This document shows positions 1 through 8,535 of a stretch of 64,000 nt of DNA, one piece after another; within the stretch, counting starts at the first letter, position 1, and every line of letters starts with the position of its first letter. A program made the translations under genes and the position numbers. The notes under the pieces were generated by a model. The model did not search any database. It was not told the DNA's origin and was given only the letters and a program-made list of their open reading frames with translations. Where the stretch lies: positions 62,001-126,000 of the forward strand of contig NZ_JAIUGV010000005.1 of assembly GCF_020164745.1 (NCBI RefSeq), in the 5' to 3' direction. This DNA is from Mesorhizobium sp. ES1-4. GTDB lineage: Bacteria; Pseudomonadota; Alphaproteobacteria; Rhizobiales; Rhizobiaceae.

Positions 1-902
1 TATTTGTGGAGGAGGTCGAAGGTCGGGATCGTCTCGGCATGCCGGCGGCGATTGTCCTTCCACACGCCTTCGTAGAGGCAGTTGTGGAAGTAGAAATATT
101 CGAGCTGGCGGAATTCGGCGCGAGCCGCCGAAAACAGCTCTTCGACGCTTTTGATATGGTCGTCCATCGAGCCACCGACATCGAAGAACATCAGGAGCTT
201 CACCGCATTGCGGCGCTCGGGCCGTGTCCGGACATCGAGATAGCCGTGCTCGGCCGTGGCGTGGATGGTTCCGGGCAGGTCGAACTCTTCCTCGGCGCCT
301 TCCCGCACCCAGCGGCGCAGGCGCTTCAGCGCGATCTTGATGTTGCGGGTGCCGAGTTCGACGGCATCGTCGAAATTCCTGAACTCGCGCTTGTCCCATA
401 CCTTCACCGCGCGGCGGTTGCGGCTTTCGTGCTGGCCGATACGCACGCCTTCGGGATTGTAGCCATAGGCGCCGAACGGTGAGGTGCCGCCGGTGCCGAT
501 CCATTTCGAGCCGCCCTGATGGCGTCCCTTTTGTTCCTCCAGCCGCTGTTTCAGCGTCTCCATCAACTTGTCGAAACCGCCAAGCGCCTCGACCAGGTTT
601 TTCTCCTCCTGGGTCAGGTGCTTTTCGGCGAGCCGGCGCAGCCACTCTTCGGGAATATTGGCGGCGTCTACCGCGTCAGGCCCACCCAGTGCCTCGATAC
701 CTTTGAAGACATGCGCGAACACCTGATCGAAGCGGTCGATATGACGCTCATCCTTCACCAGGGCGGAGCGGGAAAGGTAGTAAAATCCCTCGACGTCGTA
801 GTCGACCAGTCCGGCTTCCAGTCCCTCCAGCAGCGACAGATATTCCCGCAGCGAAACGGGAACACGCGCTGCCTTCAGTTCGAGGAAGAAGGGGAGGAAC
901 AT
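1..902 (-). CDS. CoxE-like VWA domain protein (3' end cut by window)
   Basis: The first 300 residues are present and the C-terminus lies beyond base 1. The N-terminal part is the charged helical region usual in CoxE-like proteins. A von Willebrand A domain follows, with a MIDAS motif DVGGS at about residues 241-245 (DxGxS, metal-binding). Such proteins pair with MoxR-type AAA+ ATPases, and one is encoded about 550 bases upstream on the same strand, so this is probably the metal-binding partner of that chaperone-like ATPase in assembling or inserting cofactors into an unknown target. The ATG at 902-900 lies 7 bases after the stop of the GNAT gene, which suggests cotranscription. The family is clear; the target is unknown. 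Confidence 0.85.
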   Translation of the reverse strand, partial: MFLPFFLELKAARVPVSLREYLSLLEGLEAGLVDYDVEGFYYLSRSALVKDERHIDRFDQVFAHVFKGIEALGGPDAVDAANIPEEWLRRLAEKHLTQEEKNLVEALGGFDKLMETLKQRLEEQKGRHQGGSKWIGTGGTSPFGAYGYNPEGVRIGQHESRNRRAVKVWDKREFRNFDDAVELGTRNIKIALKRLRRWVREGAEEEFDLPGTIHATAEHGYLDVRTRPERRNAVKLLMFFDVGGSMDDHIKSVEELFSAARAEFRQLEYFYFHNCLYEGVWKDNRRRHAETIPTFDLLHK

Positions 903-909
903 CTTCTAT

Positions 910-1356
910 CTACAGCAGATCATACTCGATGAAACCCGTCCTGCGGGCGACATGGTCGTAGAGCTTGCGCGCGGTGGCGTTGGTCTCGTGCGTCATCCAG
1001 TAGACGTTCTTGACGCCGATCCTGGCCGCCTCATCCTGGACGGCCTTGATCAGGGCGGCGCCGATGCCCTTGCCGCGCACCTCGGGGTCGGCGAACAGGT
1101 CCTGCAGATAGCAGTTGTTTTTCTCCGACCAGCCGGAGCGGTGGTAGAGATAGTGGGTGAGGCCGACGGCCTTGCCGTCGAGGGTAGCGATAAAACCCTT
1201 CGGCTCGAATTCGCCGTCCGTGAACAGCCGCTTCCAGGTGACGGTGTAGACCTCTTCCGGCAGCTTCGTCTCGTAGAACGTCAGGTAGTCGGTCCACAGG
1301 CGGCGCCAGTCGGCATGGTCGGATTGAGCGAGCGGGCGGACAACGATCTCGGACAT
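910..1356 (-). CDS. GNAT family N-acetyltransferase
   Basis: 148 residues forming one GNAT domain. The acetyl-CoA loop is visible as DPEVRGKGIGAALI at about residues 91-104, a good match to the V-R/Q-x-x-G-x-G/A signature. The C-terminal NATARKLYDHV segment is also typical. The start is fixed by a strong ribosome-binding site (GGAGGAG) just before ATG 1356. The gene lies between the MoxR ATPase and the VWA protein on the same strand, 93 bases after the first and 7 before the second. The substrate cannot be told from sequence; small amines, amino acids or a protein N-terminus are all possible. Confidence 0.9.
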   Translation of the reverse strand: MSEIVVRPLAQSDHADWRRLWTDYLTFYETKLPEEVYTVTWKRLFTDGEFEPKGFIATLDGKAVGLTHYLYHRSGWSEKNNCYLQDLFADPEVRGKGIGAALIKAVQDEAARIGVKNVYWMTHETNATARKLYDHVARRTGFIEYDLL

Positions 1357-1449
1357 TTTTTATCTCCTCCGAAGGGTTCTGGCCGAAGCTGACGTGCTCT
1401 TCGGCCGGCGGCAACGGTCCACAGCCGGGGAAAGCGCTGCTGCTGGCCT

Positions 1450-2289
1450 CTATTGCTGTCTTCTGGCCATGAAGGCCAACCGCTCGAACAGATGCACATC
1501 CTGTTCGTTTTTGAGCAGCGCGCCGTGCAGCTTGGGCAGCGCGTTCTTGGGGTCGGCGCGCAGATCCTCGGGCGCGATGTCGTCAGCGACCAGAAGCCTT
1601 ATCCAGTCCAGCGCCTCGGATGTCGACGGCTTCTTCTTCAGGCCGGGCACGTCGCGGATCTCGTAGAACTGGGTGAGGGCCGCACGCACCAGGTTCTGCT
1701 TGATGCCGGGATAGTGCACGTCGACGATCCTGTGCAGCGTGTCGACATCGGGGAAGCGGATGTAGTGGAAGAAACAACGGCGCAGGAAGGCGTCGGGCAG
1801 TTCCTTCTCGTTGTTTGAGGTGATGATGACGATCGGCCGGACGGCGGCGCGGATGGTCTCGCCGGTCTCGTAGACGAAGAACTCCATCCGATCGAGTTCC
1901 TGCAGCAGATCGTTGGGGAATTCGATGTCGGCCTTGTCGATCTCGTCGATCAAAAGCACGACCTTCTTGCCGGCCGCGAACGCCTCCCAAAGTTTGCCGC
2001 GTTTGATGTAGTTCTTGATGTCGTTGAACCTGCTATCGCCGAGCTGGCTGTCGCGCAGCCGCGACACCGCGTCGTACTCGTAAAGACCCTGCTGTGCCCG
2101 TGTCGTCGACTTGACGTGCCATTCGATGAGGTCGAGGCCGAGTGCCGCCGCCACCTGACGGGCAAGTTCCGTCTTGCCCGTGCCGGGCTCGCCCTTGACC
2201 AGCAAGGGCCGTTCCAGCGCGATGGCCGCATTGACCGCCACCATCAGATCCTTGTCGGCGACGTAGGCCGCCGTGCCTTCGAAACGCAT
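1450..2289 (-). CDS. MoxR-family AAA+ ATPase
   Basis: 279 residues. Walker A is GEPGTGKT at residues 33-40, Walker B is VVLLIDEID near 110-118, and sensor 1 lies around IITSNN. An arginine-rich FLRRC segment follows, as in the MoxR/CoxD-like family. These ATPases act with VWA-domain partners as chaperones for metal or cofactor insertion, and a CoxE-like VWA gene lies two genes downstream. The frame is open further upstream, but ATG 2289 has a well-placed GAGGAG and gives the normal family length, so the longer reading is rejected. It heads a minus-strand group MoxR-GNAT-VWA. Confidence 0.9.
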   Translation of the reverse strand: MRFEGTAAYVADKDLMVAVNAAIALERPLLVKGEPGTGKTELARQVAAALGLDLIEWHVKSTTRAQQGLYEYDAVSRLRDSQLGDSRFNDIKNYIKRGKLWEAFAAGKKVVLLIDEIDKADIEFPNDLLQELDRMEFFVYETGETIRAAVRPIVIITSNNEKELPDAFLRRCFFHYIRFPDVDTLHRIVDVHYPGIKQNLVRAALTQFYEIRDVPGLKKKPSTSEALDWIRLLVADDIAPEDLRADPKNALPKLHGALLKNEQDVHLFERLAFMARRQQ

Positions 2290-2432
2290 TTTTGCTCCTC
2301 GGTTGGTGGTCGCGACCGTAAGGACGCTGCCGTGGCTGTGCAAGGGTGCGCCGGCTGCGACGAATGGCTTGAAACTCCGGACGGAAATATCCGTTTCCAT
2401 GCGCGTGGTCACTCGGCGAGCCGAAGGGCGGT

Positions 2433-2859
2433 AGCACGAATAAGCAGACATCCGGGAAGACGGCGCTCCAGATCGTCGTCGGATATTGGCGGCAACGCCG
2501 GTCCTGGTGGGCATGGCAGGTATCGTGTCCGGCCCGGAATTCCTGCATGTCGCCGCTCCATGGCTTGTCGATCTCGACAGCCATTCCCCTTTCTGTCCGG
2601 GTTTTTCCTGGCCATTGGCCTCGCCTGGTACGGTTGCGTTCCCAGCATCGAAACCAAGACGGAACGGTTCCGGCTGCTTGCCGCCTGCACGTTTGCCGGT
2701 GGCTTGGCCCGGCTTGTCTCACTGCTGTCGGCCGGCACGCCATCGCCGGGTCACATCGCCGGTCTCTGCGTCGAATTGCTGGCGGTACCGGCACTGGTCT
2801 GGTGGCAGGGGCGCATTGCGAATAAAGCCATCGGAAAAAGCCAACTCTCTGGCGCTTGA
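2433..2859 (+). pseudogene. Frameshifted DUF4345-like membrane protein remnant
   Basis: Three reading frames hold consecutive pieces of one DUF4345-type protein. The first gives KTALQIVVG (to about 2482). The second gives ILAATPVLVGMAGIVSGP through VDLDSH (2483 to about 2567). The third gives LSGFFLAIGLAWYGCVP and runs on to the stop at 2859. In intact relatives as I recall them, the LDSH-(F/Y)-R-(F/Y)-LSG segment is continuous. Both junctions fit a single-base deletion, near 2481-2483 and in the CCCC/TTT tract near 2568-2575. No convincing start codon is left before the first piece. The protein would have about four membrane helices. Two assembly errors would look the same. Confidence 0.6.
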
Positions 2860-2882
2860 GCCACCGGCGGCCTATATTGGCG

Positions 2883-3040
2883 ATGACGGTCTGCGCTTCC
2901 CGGCAGGAGACACTTTTCCCCGGGGCCTTAACGATCCTTAGGGAGCTGTCCCTGGGAAGACCCGTGGGTTTTCTCACACGGCGCCCACCTACTTTGTAGG
3001 CACCCGGGATCGACCTCTCCACCGGTTGTGTGGATCGTCA
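2883..3040 (+). ncRNA. ssrS: 6S RNA
   Basis: The segment contains the rhizobial 6S RNA core: TTAGGGAGCTGTCCCTGGGA, the ACCCGTGGGTTTTCTCACACGG side, GCGCCCACCTACTTTGTAGG and the closing GGGATCGACCTC. The outer ends can pair (GATGACG near 2883 with CGTCACTC near 3027-3034), giving the long interrupted hairpin that mimics an open promoter. 6S RNA binds sigma70-RNA polymerase in stationary phase. It lies just upstream of the 5-formyltetrahydrofolate cyclo-ligase gene, the classic 6S neighbourhood. A TATATT at 2873-2878 could be its -10 box. Exact ends are approximate. Confidence 0.85.
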
Positions 3041-3136
3041 CTCATTGCCCATTTTCCGCGCATTCCGGCGGATGATGCGGTAGAAAACGTCGTTCCTAAA
3101 ACGCCACCAAGATCTGACCTTTTCTATCGTCTTCGC

Positions 3137-3724
3137 ATGACATCCTCAAAAGACCTGAAAAAACAGCTGCGCTTCGAGGCACTCGCGCGCCGCGACGCGC
3201 TCGATGAATTCTGGCGGGTGGAGGCGGCACTCGAAATGGCCGAGACGGCGCGCGATCATCTGCCCATCGAGCCTGGCCAGATCGTCTCCGGCTTCTGGCC
3301 GATGCGTTCCGAAGTCGACGTGCGGCCGTTGATGTTCGCCTTGCGCGAGAAGGGCGCACGGCTCTGCCTGCCCGCCATTCTCGACAAGACCACCATCGTC
3401 TTTCGCGAACTGGTTCGTGGCGCACCGATGGTCGACATGGGCTTTGGCACTGTCGGGCCGCACGCGGAGGCCGAAGTTCTCGACCCCTCCGTCATGCTGG
3501 TGCCGCTCGCCGCCTTCGATGCGCGCGGCCACCGCATCGGTTATGGCGCCGGCTATTACGATCGCGCGATCGCGAAGCTCGCCGACAAGGGGCATGCGCC
3601 CCGGCTGATCGGCATTGCCTTCGACTGCCAAGAAGTTTCGCAAGTTCCAGACGAGTCCCATGACGTGGTCATTGCGGAAATACTCACCGAGAGCGGGTTG
3701 CGCCGCTTCGCGCCGAAATTGTAG
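3137..3724 (+). CDS. fau: 5-formyltetrahydrofolate cyclo-ligase
   Basis: 195 residues. The enzyme converts 5-formyl-THF to 5,10-methenyl-THF with ATP, recycling a folate by-product. The family signature is clear: GFWPMRSEVDVRPL in the N-terminal half and GHRIGYGAGYYDRAI near residues 134-148, which holds the ATP/Mg-binding G-x-G-x-G-Y-Y-D segment. ATG 3137 gives the normal family start (MTSSKDLKKQLR, with the usual early K-x-x-x-R helix). An in-frame upstream start at 3026 would run through the 6S RNA and is rejected. It lies directly downstream of 6S RNA and may be read from the same transcript. Confidence 0.95.
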   Translation: MTSSKDLKKQLRFEALARRDALDEFWRVEAALEMAETARDHLPIEPGQIVSGFWPMRSEVDVRPLMFALREKGARLCLPAILDKTTIVFRELVRGAPMVDMGFGTVGPHAEAEVLDPSVMLVPLAAFDARGHRIGYGAGYYDRAIAKLADKGHAPRLIGIAFDCQEVSQVPDESHDVVIAEILTESGLRRFAPKL

Positions 3725-3787
3725 ATAGTTCTTTGTAACGCATGATCTTTGCCGAAAAGTCATGCAACTTTTCGGGATCGGGCATAG

Positions 3788-4612
3788 ATGAGACTTCTCT
3801 TCCTCGGGGACATGGTCGGCAAGACAGGCCGCACTGCGGTGTGGGAACAACTGCCTGGCCTGATCTCCGACTTCAAACTCGATTTCGTCATCGTCAATGG
3901 CGAGAACGCCGCTGGCGGCTTCGGGATCACCGAAGAGATCTTTCGCGACACGATCGCGGCGGGTTGCGATGTCGTGACCACCGGCAACCATGTCTGGGAC
4001 CAGCGCGACGCACTGGCCTTCGCGCCGCGTGAGCAGCGTTTCCTGCGGCCCTCCAATTTTCCCAAAGGCACGCCCGGGCGCGGCTCCGGCGTCTACATCG
4101 CCAAAAATGGCGCGCGCGTGCTGGTCGCCAACATCATGGGCCGGGTGTTCATGCATCCCGAGCTCGACGACCCGTTCCAGGCGGGCGAGCGCGAGCTTGC
4201 CGCCTGTCCGCTCGGTGAACAGGCCGATGCCGTGGTCATCGATTTCCACGCCGAGGCAACTTCGGAGAAAATGTGCTTCGCGCATTTCGTCGATGGCCGC
4301 GCCAGCCTTGTTGTCGGCACCCACACGCACCAGCCCACGGCCGATCACCAGATCCTCAATGGCGGCACCGGCTACCTCTCCGACGCCGGCATGTGCGGTG
4401 ACTATGATTCCTCGCTCGGCATGGACAAGGAAGAACCGCTCAACCGGTTTCTGTCGAAAGTGCCCAAAGGGCGTTTCGAAGCCGCGACGGGGCCGGCGAC
4501 ATTATGTGGCCTCGGCGTCACCATTTCCGACCGCACGGGCCTGACCGAGAAGATCGCGCCGTTTCGTCGCGGGCCACGGCTGGAAGAAACGGCTCCATCC
4601 TTCTGGGCATGA
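3788..4612 (+). CDS. YmdB-type metallophosphoesterase
   Basis: 274 residues, the normal length of the TIGR00282/YmdB family. Metal-binding motifs are in order: GD at LFLGDMVGK (residues 6-8), NGEN (37-40), GNH at TTGNHVW (about 66-68), DFHAE (about 152-156) and GTHTHQPTAD (about 179-188). The Bacillus YmdB and Deinococcus relatives are 2',3'-cyclic nucleotide phosphodiesterases with two metals. It starts 63 bases after the fau stop, and folate cyclo-ligase and ymdB genes are often adjacent in rhizobia. It is probably cytoplasmic, as no signal peptide is visible. Confidence 0.9.
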   Translation: MRLLFLGDMVGKTGRTAVWEQLPGLISDFKLDFVIVNGENAAGGFGITEEIFRDTIAAGCDVVTTGNHVWDQRDALAFAPREQRFLRPSNFPKGTPGRGSGVYIAKNGARVLVANIMGRVFMHPELDDPFQAGERELAACPLGEQADAVVIDFHAEATSEKMCFAHFVDGRASLVVGTHTHQPTADHQILNGGTGYLSDAGMCGDYDSSLGMDKEEPLNRFLSKVPKGRFEAATGPATLCGLGVTISDRTGLTEKIAPFRRGPRLEETAPSFWA

Positions 4613-4682
4613 CATTGATATGCCGAAGTATCATACCTAACTGGCGACGAAACTGCTCTAGATCGTAGAGGGGACGACCTCC

Positions 4683-5450
4683 ATGCAGCTCGTTGAATTC
4701 CTGGCGCCGCATTTTCAATTCGTTTCTGATCCAACCGCCTGGGTGGCGCTATTGACGCTGGTGGTGCTCGAGATCGTGCTCGGCATCGACAATCTGATCT
4801 TCATCTCCATCCTGACCAACAAGCTGCCGGAAGCGCAGCGCGCCCGCGCCCGACGCCTCGGAATCTCCGCGGCGCTGATCATGCGGCTGGTGTTGCTCGC
4901 CACCATTTCCGTCATTGTCCAGTTGACGGCGCCGGTTTTCACCGCGTTCGGCCATGGTTTCTCCTGGCGTGACCTGATCCTGATCGCCGGCGGCCTGTTC
5001 CTGGTGTGGAAGGCGACCAAGGAAATCCATCACACCGTCGACCCCGTTGACCACCAGGACACGATGCTGGGCGAAACGCTCAAGATCTCGCTTGCCGGCG
5101 CGATCTTCCAGATCCTGCTGCTCGACCTCGTCTTCTCCATCGATTCCATCATCACCGCCGTCGGCATGACCGATGAGATCGTCATCATGTACATCGCGGT
5201 CATCGCGGCCGTCACGGTGATGATGCTGGCCGCCGGACCGTTGGCGGACTTCATCGCCAGGAACCCCAGCATCGTGATGCTGGCGCTGGGCTTCCTGCTG
5301 ATGATCGGCATGACGCTGATCGCCGACGGCATGGGTTATCACGTGCCCAAGGGCTACATCTACGCGGCGATGGGTTTTTCGGCGCTGGTCGAGGGGCTCA
5401 ACATGCTGGCGCGGAACCGGAAGAAATCGAAATCCGGCGAAGGGCACTGA
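4683..5450 (+). CDS. TerC family integral membrane protein
   Basis: 255 residues with about seven hydrophobic helices. The TerC signature [18 protein letters not shown] lies near residues 26-43, with the acidic E-x-x-L-x-x-D-N that forms the metal site. A second one, [17 protein letters not shown], lies near 145-161. TerC/Alx/MeeF-type proteins are membrane metal exporters, chiefly for manganese, that also help metallate exported enzymes. The short basic tail ([11 protein letters not shown]) is cytoplasmic. A GGGGACGACC stretch before ATG 4683 serves as a weak ribosome-binding site. The gene stands alone between ymdB and a convergent VOC gene. The metal is inferred from family only. Confidence 0.88.
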   Translation: MQLVEFLAPHFQFVSDPTAWVALLTLVVLEIVLGIDNLIFISILTNKLPEAQRARARRLGISAALIMRLVLLATISVIVQLTAPVFTAFGHGFSWRDLILIAGGLFLVWKATKEIHHTVDPVDHQDTMLGETLKISLAGAIFQILLLDLVFSIDSIITAVGMTDEIVIMYIAVIAAVTVMMLAAGPLADFIARNPSIVMLALGFLLMIGMTLIADGMGYHVPKGYIYAAMGFSALVEGLNMLARNRKKSKSGEGH

Positions 5451-5557
5451 CAGCAAAAAGCTCAGCCGGGACAAACGCGATCAGTTAGCCAAGCTGGTCG
5501 TCTTGCCTGACGGGCGAAACGTCCGGCCCAGAATTGGAGCTAAGCCCGCCACGGCGC

Positions 5558-5920
5558 TCACCAGGCGTCGGGTTCGCGCACCATGTGAACGATGTTGGCC
5601 GGATTGGTGATCCAGCCACCACGGAAACCCTCGCCCAGCGGTTCGATGGCGTCGCAGCGTACGACACCGGCCTCGGCGAGATGCTCGGCGGCGCCCGGAA
5701 AATCCTGCGTGAAGAGTTCCAGCCAGACCTCGGCCTGGCTCATCGTCGGCGCCGCGTCGATCCATAGCCGGTTGGGGCCAAGTTCGAAGCCGATCGCCGG
5801 CGCCTTATCGGTGAATGGCTTGAGGCCGACGACGTCGCGGTAGAAGGCGACCGTCGCTTCGTACTGGTGGGTTGGCACCTTCATGGCGATGTTGATGCCG
5901 CCGGTGATCTTCGAAGTCAT
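5558..5920 (-). CDS. VOC family (glyoxalase/bleomycin resistance) protein
   Basis: 120 residues with the glyoxalase/VOC fold: TVAFYRDVVGLKPF at about residues 23-36, then FELGPNRLWID and WLELFTQD strands. ATG 5920 is chosen because it gives MTSKITGGINIAMKVPT, where the family domain begins; an in-frame upstream start adds unrelated sequence. It is the last gene of a minus-strand run SRPBCC-VOC-VOC divergent from an arsR-type regulator, 49 bases after the previous VOC gene. It is probably a small-molecule binding or isomerase/dioxygenase-like protein; the substrate is unknown. Confidence 0.85.
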   Translation of the reverse strand: MTSKITGGINIAMKVPTHQYEATVAFYRDVVGLKPFTDKAPAIGFELGPNRLWIDAAPTMSQAEVWLELFTQDFPGAAEHLAEAGVVRCDAIEPLGEGFRGGWITNPANIVHMVREPDAW

Positions 5921-5969
5921 TGCGCACGTCCTTTGTCGCGGGAAGGTTGGGTTGTCAGCTTGCGTTCCG

Positions 5970-6362
5970 TCAGGGCAGATTGATCTGCCATGAGACACCG
6001 AACCTGTCGTTGAGCCAGGCAAAACGCCGGCTGAAGCCGTAATTGTCTGGCGGCATCAGAAACCCGCCGCCTCTGGAAAGCGTTTCGACGATGCGGTCCA
6101 GATCCTGTTCGGAGGAACAGTCAACGTAGAATGAGACCGAAGGTGTGAAGGTGAAAGCGTGGTGAACCGGGCTGTCGTAGACCATCACCTCCAGGCCGCT
6201 GATGGAGAGGCGCGCCAACTTGAGCGTTCCTTCAGGGCCGTCTTCGCCGGCGCCATAGCGTTTGACGTCAAGGACTCTGCTGCCCGGAATGGTCTCGCAA
6301 TAAAGGGTCATCGCCTCTTCGGCTTTGTCTTCGAACATCAGGAATGGCGTTACTTTCGTCAT
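5970..6362 (-). CDS. PhnB-like VOC family protein
   Basis: 130 residues of the PhnB/3-demethylubiquinone-methyltransferase-like VOC subfamily. The N-terminus VTPFLMFEDKAEEAMTLYC and the C-terminus YGFSRRFAWLNDRFGVSWQI are both diagnostic. In many rhizobia and actinomycetes such proteins are cotranscribed with AHSA1-type SRPBCC proteins under an ArsR regulator, exactly the layout here. It lies 28 bases after the SRPBCC gene. A methyltransferase activity is not expected despite the family's database name. Its ligand is unknown. Confidence 0.88.
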   Translation of the reverse strand: MTKVTPFLMFEDKAEEAMTLYCETIPGSRVLDVKRYGAGEDGPEGTLKLARLSISGLEVMVYDSPVHHAFTFTPSVSFYVDCSSEQDLDRIVETLSRGGGFLMPPDNYGFSRRFAWLNDRFGVSWQINLP

Positions 6363-6390
6363 TACGGGTTTCCCTCTTTCCTGTCGTCAC

Positions 6391-6873
6391 TCAAACGTTG
6401 GTCTCGCTGGCGGGCTCGCCCTTCATCTCACTGCGGTAATAGCCGTCGCGCAGGTTGATGCCGTATTCGACATAGGCCTTCATGCAGGCCAGCATCTGCG
6501 ACCATCCCTCGCAATTGAGATAGGACTTCTTCAGGCCGGCCGCGCCTTCCTGCCAGCCGCTCTCGGCGATGGTGACGAAGGTGCCGCCATCGTCGAGCGG
6601 CTCGAAATTCATCTCGATTCGGGTCTTGTAGGCCGGCTTTCCCTCGGCATCGGTGGCGTCCCAGCGCAACACGATGCGGCTGTCCTTGACCACCTCGTCG
6701 ACCTCGACCGGCACCTTGCTCCACCAGACGACGCCCGAACCGGCGACCAGTGGCGCGCTGGCGCCGCCGATGGTGGTGAAATAACCGCTGAGCTTCTTAG
6801 GATTGACGACCGCGTCGAAGACTTCGGCGACCGGTTTGCCGATGCGGCCGGAAACCTTGAACCCAAGAGACAT
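6391..6873 (-). CDS. SRPBCC (AHSA1-like) ligand-binding protein
   Basis: 160 residues with the START/Bet v 1-like fold seen in AHSA1 proteins: FKVSGRIGKPVAEVFDAVVNP at the N-terminus, then VDEVVKDSRIVLRWDATD and TFVTIAESGW, and a C-terminal helix with GWSQMLACMKAYVEYGINLR. ATG 6873 follows AAGGAG by 8 bases; a GTG two codons upstream is too close to that site. It is the first gene of the SRPBCC-VOC-VOC run. Its start faces the divergent ArsR regulator across about 50 bases, so it is almost certainly under that regulator. Confidence 0.87.
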   Translation of the reverse strand: MSLGFKVSGRIGKPVAEVFDAVVNPKKLSGYFTTIGGASAPLVAGSGVVWWSKVPVEVDEVVKDSRIVLRWDATDAEGKPAYKTRIEMNFEPLDDGGTFVTIAESGWQEGAAGLKKSYLNCEGWSQMLACMKAYVEYGINLRDGYYRSEMKGEPASETNV

Positions 6874-6906
6874 ATCCACAGCTCCTTGCTTGATCGCACA
6901 AACGAT

Positions 6907-6926
6907 ATGTTATAGAAACATAACAT
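6907..6926. promoter_or_regulatory. Palindromic operator between SRPBCC operon and arsR-type gene
   Basis: A perfect inverted repeat has arms ATGTTAT (6907-6913) and ATAACAT (6920-6926) with a 6-base spacer. Its last bases overlap the ATG of the ArsR-type regulator (6925-6927). Size and place fit an ArsR-family autoregulatory operator that also controls the divergent SRPBCC-VOC-VOC genes. Confidence 0.65.
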
Positions 6927-7248
6927 GTCAAGCCGATCGAAGGACGACAATGTTTTCAAGGCGCTGGCCCATCCGCGCCGGCGTGAAATGCTCGATCAGT
7001 TAAAAGACGAGCCCAAGACCACCGGCATGCTGTGCGATGCCTTTCCCGATATCGACCGCTGCACCGTCATGCTGCATCTCAAGGTGCTGGAGGAGGCGGA
7101 TCTGATTGTTGCGCGCCGTGACGGACGCGAGCGCTGGAACCATCTCAACGCGCTGCCGATCAAGCAGATCCACGACCGCTGGATCAGCCAGTATGCCGGC
7201 CATGCGCTGAGCATCATCGACCGGCTGAAATCCGATCTGGAAGCATAG
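6925..7248 (+). CDS. ArsR-family winged-helix transcriptional regulator
   Basis: 107 residues. FKALAHPRRREMLDQL (residues about 11-26) is the ArsR N-terminal signature, and CTVMLHLKVLEEADLIVARRDGRERW is the recognition helix and wing. It lacks the classical metal-binding CxC motif, like the SdpR/YczG-type members that accompany AHSA1 proteins. No Shine-Dalgarno sequence precedes ATG 6925; the palindromic operator runs into the start codon, so the mRNA may be leaderless. It is divergent from the SRPBCC-VOC-VOC genes, which it probably represses together with itself. The inducer is unknown. Confidence 0.88.
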   Translation: MSSRSKDDNVFKALAHPRRREMLDQLKDEPKTTGMLCDAFPDIDRCTVMLHLKVLEEADLIVARRDGRERWNHLNALPIKQIHDRWISQYAGHALSIIDRLKSDLEA

Positions 7249-7447
7249 GCACGGACGGGATCGCCGTAGCGCGGCGCGGCTGGACGAATTGAGCCGATTT
7301 ATCTATAAGCCGGCCATTCCGACAGGAGCGCCGCGCGTCCACCCGGACGCATCAGGGACGTTCTGAAATTTTGAATTCGAGCCTTTTGCAAAGGCGAGAT
7401 GACGCATCTCGCGGCAAGACGCTCTAGCCGAACACGACAGGGGTGCC

Positions 7448-8197
7448 ATGGCTGGCCATTCACAGTTCAAGAACATCATGCACCGCAAGGGCCGACAGGA
7501 TGCGGTGCGGTCGAAAATGTTTTCCAAGCTGGCGCGCGAAATCACCGTTGCCGCCAAGAGTGGGACGCCGGATCCATCGATGAACCCGCGCCTGCGCCTA
7601 GCGATCCAGAACGCCAAGGCGGTGTCGATGCCGAAGGACAATATCCAGCGCGCCATCAACAAGGCCTCGATGGGCGATGCCGAGAACTACGAAGCCGTGC
7701 GCTACGAAGGGTATGGGCCCGGTGGCGTCGCCGTGATCGTCGAGGCGCTGACCGACAACCGCAACCGTTCGGCATCCAATGTCCGCGCCGCCTTCACCAA
7801 GGCCGGCGGCGCGCTTGGCGAAACCGGATCGGTGTCGTTCATGTGGGATCGCGCCGGCGAAATCTACTATCCGGCCTCGGTCGGCGGTGCCGACAAGATC
7901 ATGGACGCGGCGATCGAAGCCGGCGCCGACGATGTCGAATCGGATGAGGAAGGCCACACGATCTATTGCGCCTTCGAGAATCTCGGCGAAGTGTCCAAGG
8001 CGCTTGAAGCCTCGCTCGGCGAGGCCGAATCGGTCAAGACGATCTGGAAGCCGCAGAACAATGTCCCGGTCGACGAAGAGCGGGCGCAGTCGCTGATGAA
8101 GCTGGTTGCGACGCTCGAGGACGATGACGACGTGCAAAGCGTGTACGCCAACTTCGAAGTCGACGACGAGACCTTGGCCAAGCTCAGCGCGGCGTGA
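7448..8197 (+). CDS. YebC/PmpR family regulator
   Basis: 249 residues, full family length, beginning with the near-invariant [18 protein letters not shown] and containing [21 protein letters not shown]. YebC proteins were long annotated as DNA-binding regulators. More recent work in bacteria and mitochondria (TACO1) ties members of the family to translation of proline-rich stretches, so the molecular role here is open. It is followed without a gap by a Rdx-family gene. About 200 bases with no gene separate it from the ArsR-type gene, so it probably has its own promoter there. Confidence 0.95.
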   Translation: MAGHSQFKNIMHRKGRQDAVRSKMFSKLAREITVAAKSGTPDPSMNPRLRLAIQNAKAVSMPKDNIQRAINKASMGDAENYEAVRYEGYGPGGVAVIVEALTDNRNRSASNVRAAFTKAGGALGETGSVSFMWDRAGEIYYPASVGGADKIMDAAIEAGADDVESDEEGHTIYCAFENLGEVSKALEASLGEAESVKTIWKPQNNVPVDEERAQSLMKLVATLEDDDDVQSVYANFEVDDETLAKLSAA

Positions 8198-8214
8198 GTG
8201 ACGCCCGATACGAC

Positions 8215-8511
8215 ATGAGCAAAGCTCAGTTGCCCGCCATCCGCATCACCTACTGCACGCAGTGCCAGTGGCTGCTGCGCGCCGGCTGGATGGCGCAGGA
8301 GCTGCTCTCCACCTTTGGTACCGATCTCGGCGAGGTGACGCTGGTGCCGGGCACTGGCGGCATCTTCACCATCTCGTGCAACGATGTGCTGGTCTGGGAC
8401 CGCAAGCGCGACGGCGGGTTCCCGGACGCGGCCAAACTCAAGCAGCTGGTCCGCGACGTCCTCGATCCGGACCGTGACCTCGGTCACGCCGATCGCAAGG
8501 CGAAGAGCTGA
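8215..8511 (+). CDS. SelT/SelW/SelH (Rdx) family redox protein
   Basis: 98 residues from ATG 8215. ITYCTQCQWLLRAGWMAQELL carries the Rdx CxxC redox motif near the N-terminus, with cysteines in both positions, so it is not a selenoprotein here. GTGGIFTISCNDVLVWDRKRDGGFP is the conserved second half of the thioredoxin-like fold. A GTG at 8194 that overlaps the yebC stop would add seven residues; the ATG is preferred because the family domain starts at once after it. Probably cotranscribed with yebC. Its physiological redox partner is unknown. Confidence 0.85.
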   Translation: MSKAQLPAIRITYCTQCQWLLRAGWMAQELLSTFGTDLGEVTLVPGTGGIFTISCNDVLVWDRKRDGGFPDAAKLKQLVRDVLDPDRDLGHADRKAKS

Positions 8512-8535
8512 TATCCTCTCGCCAAAGCTGGACGG

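Noticed and set aside
1450..2514. A longer MoxR protein starting at 2514
   Set aside because: The extra 75 residues have no family similarity, and ATG 2289 has a strong ribosome-binding site.
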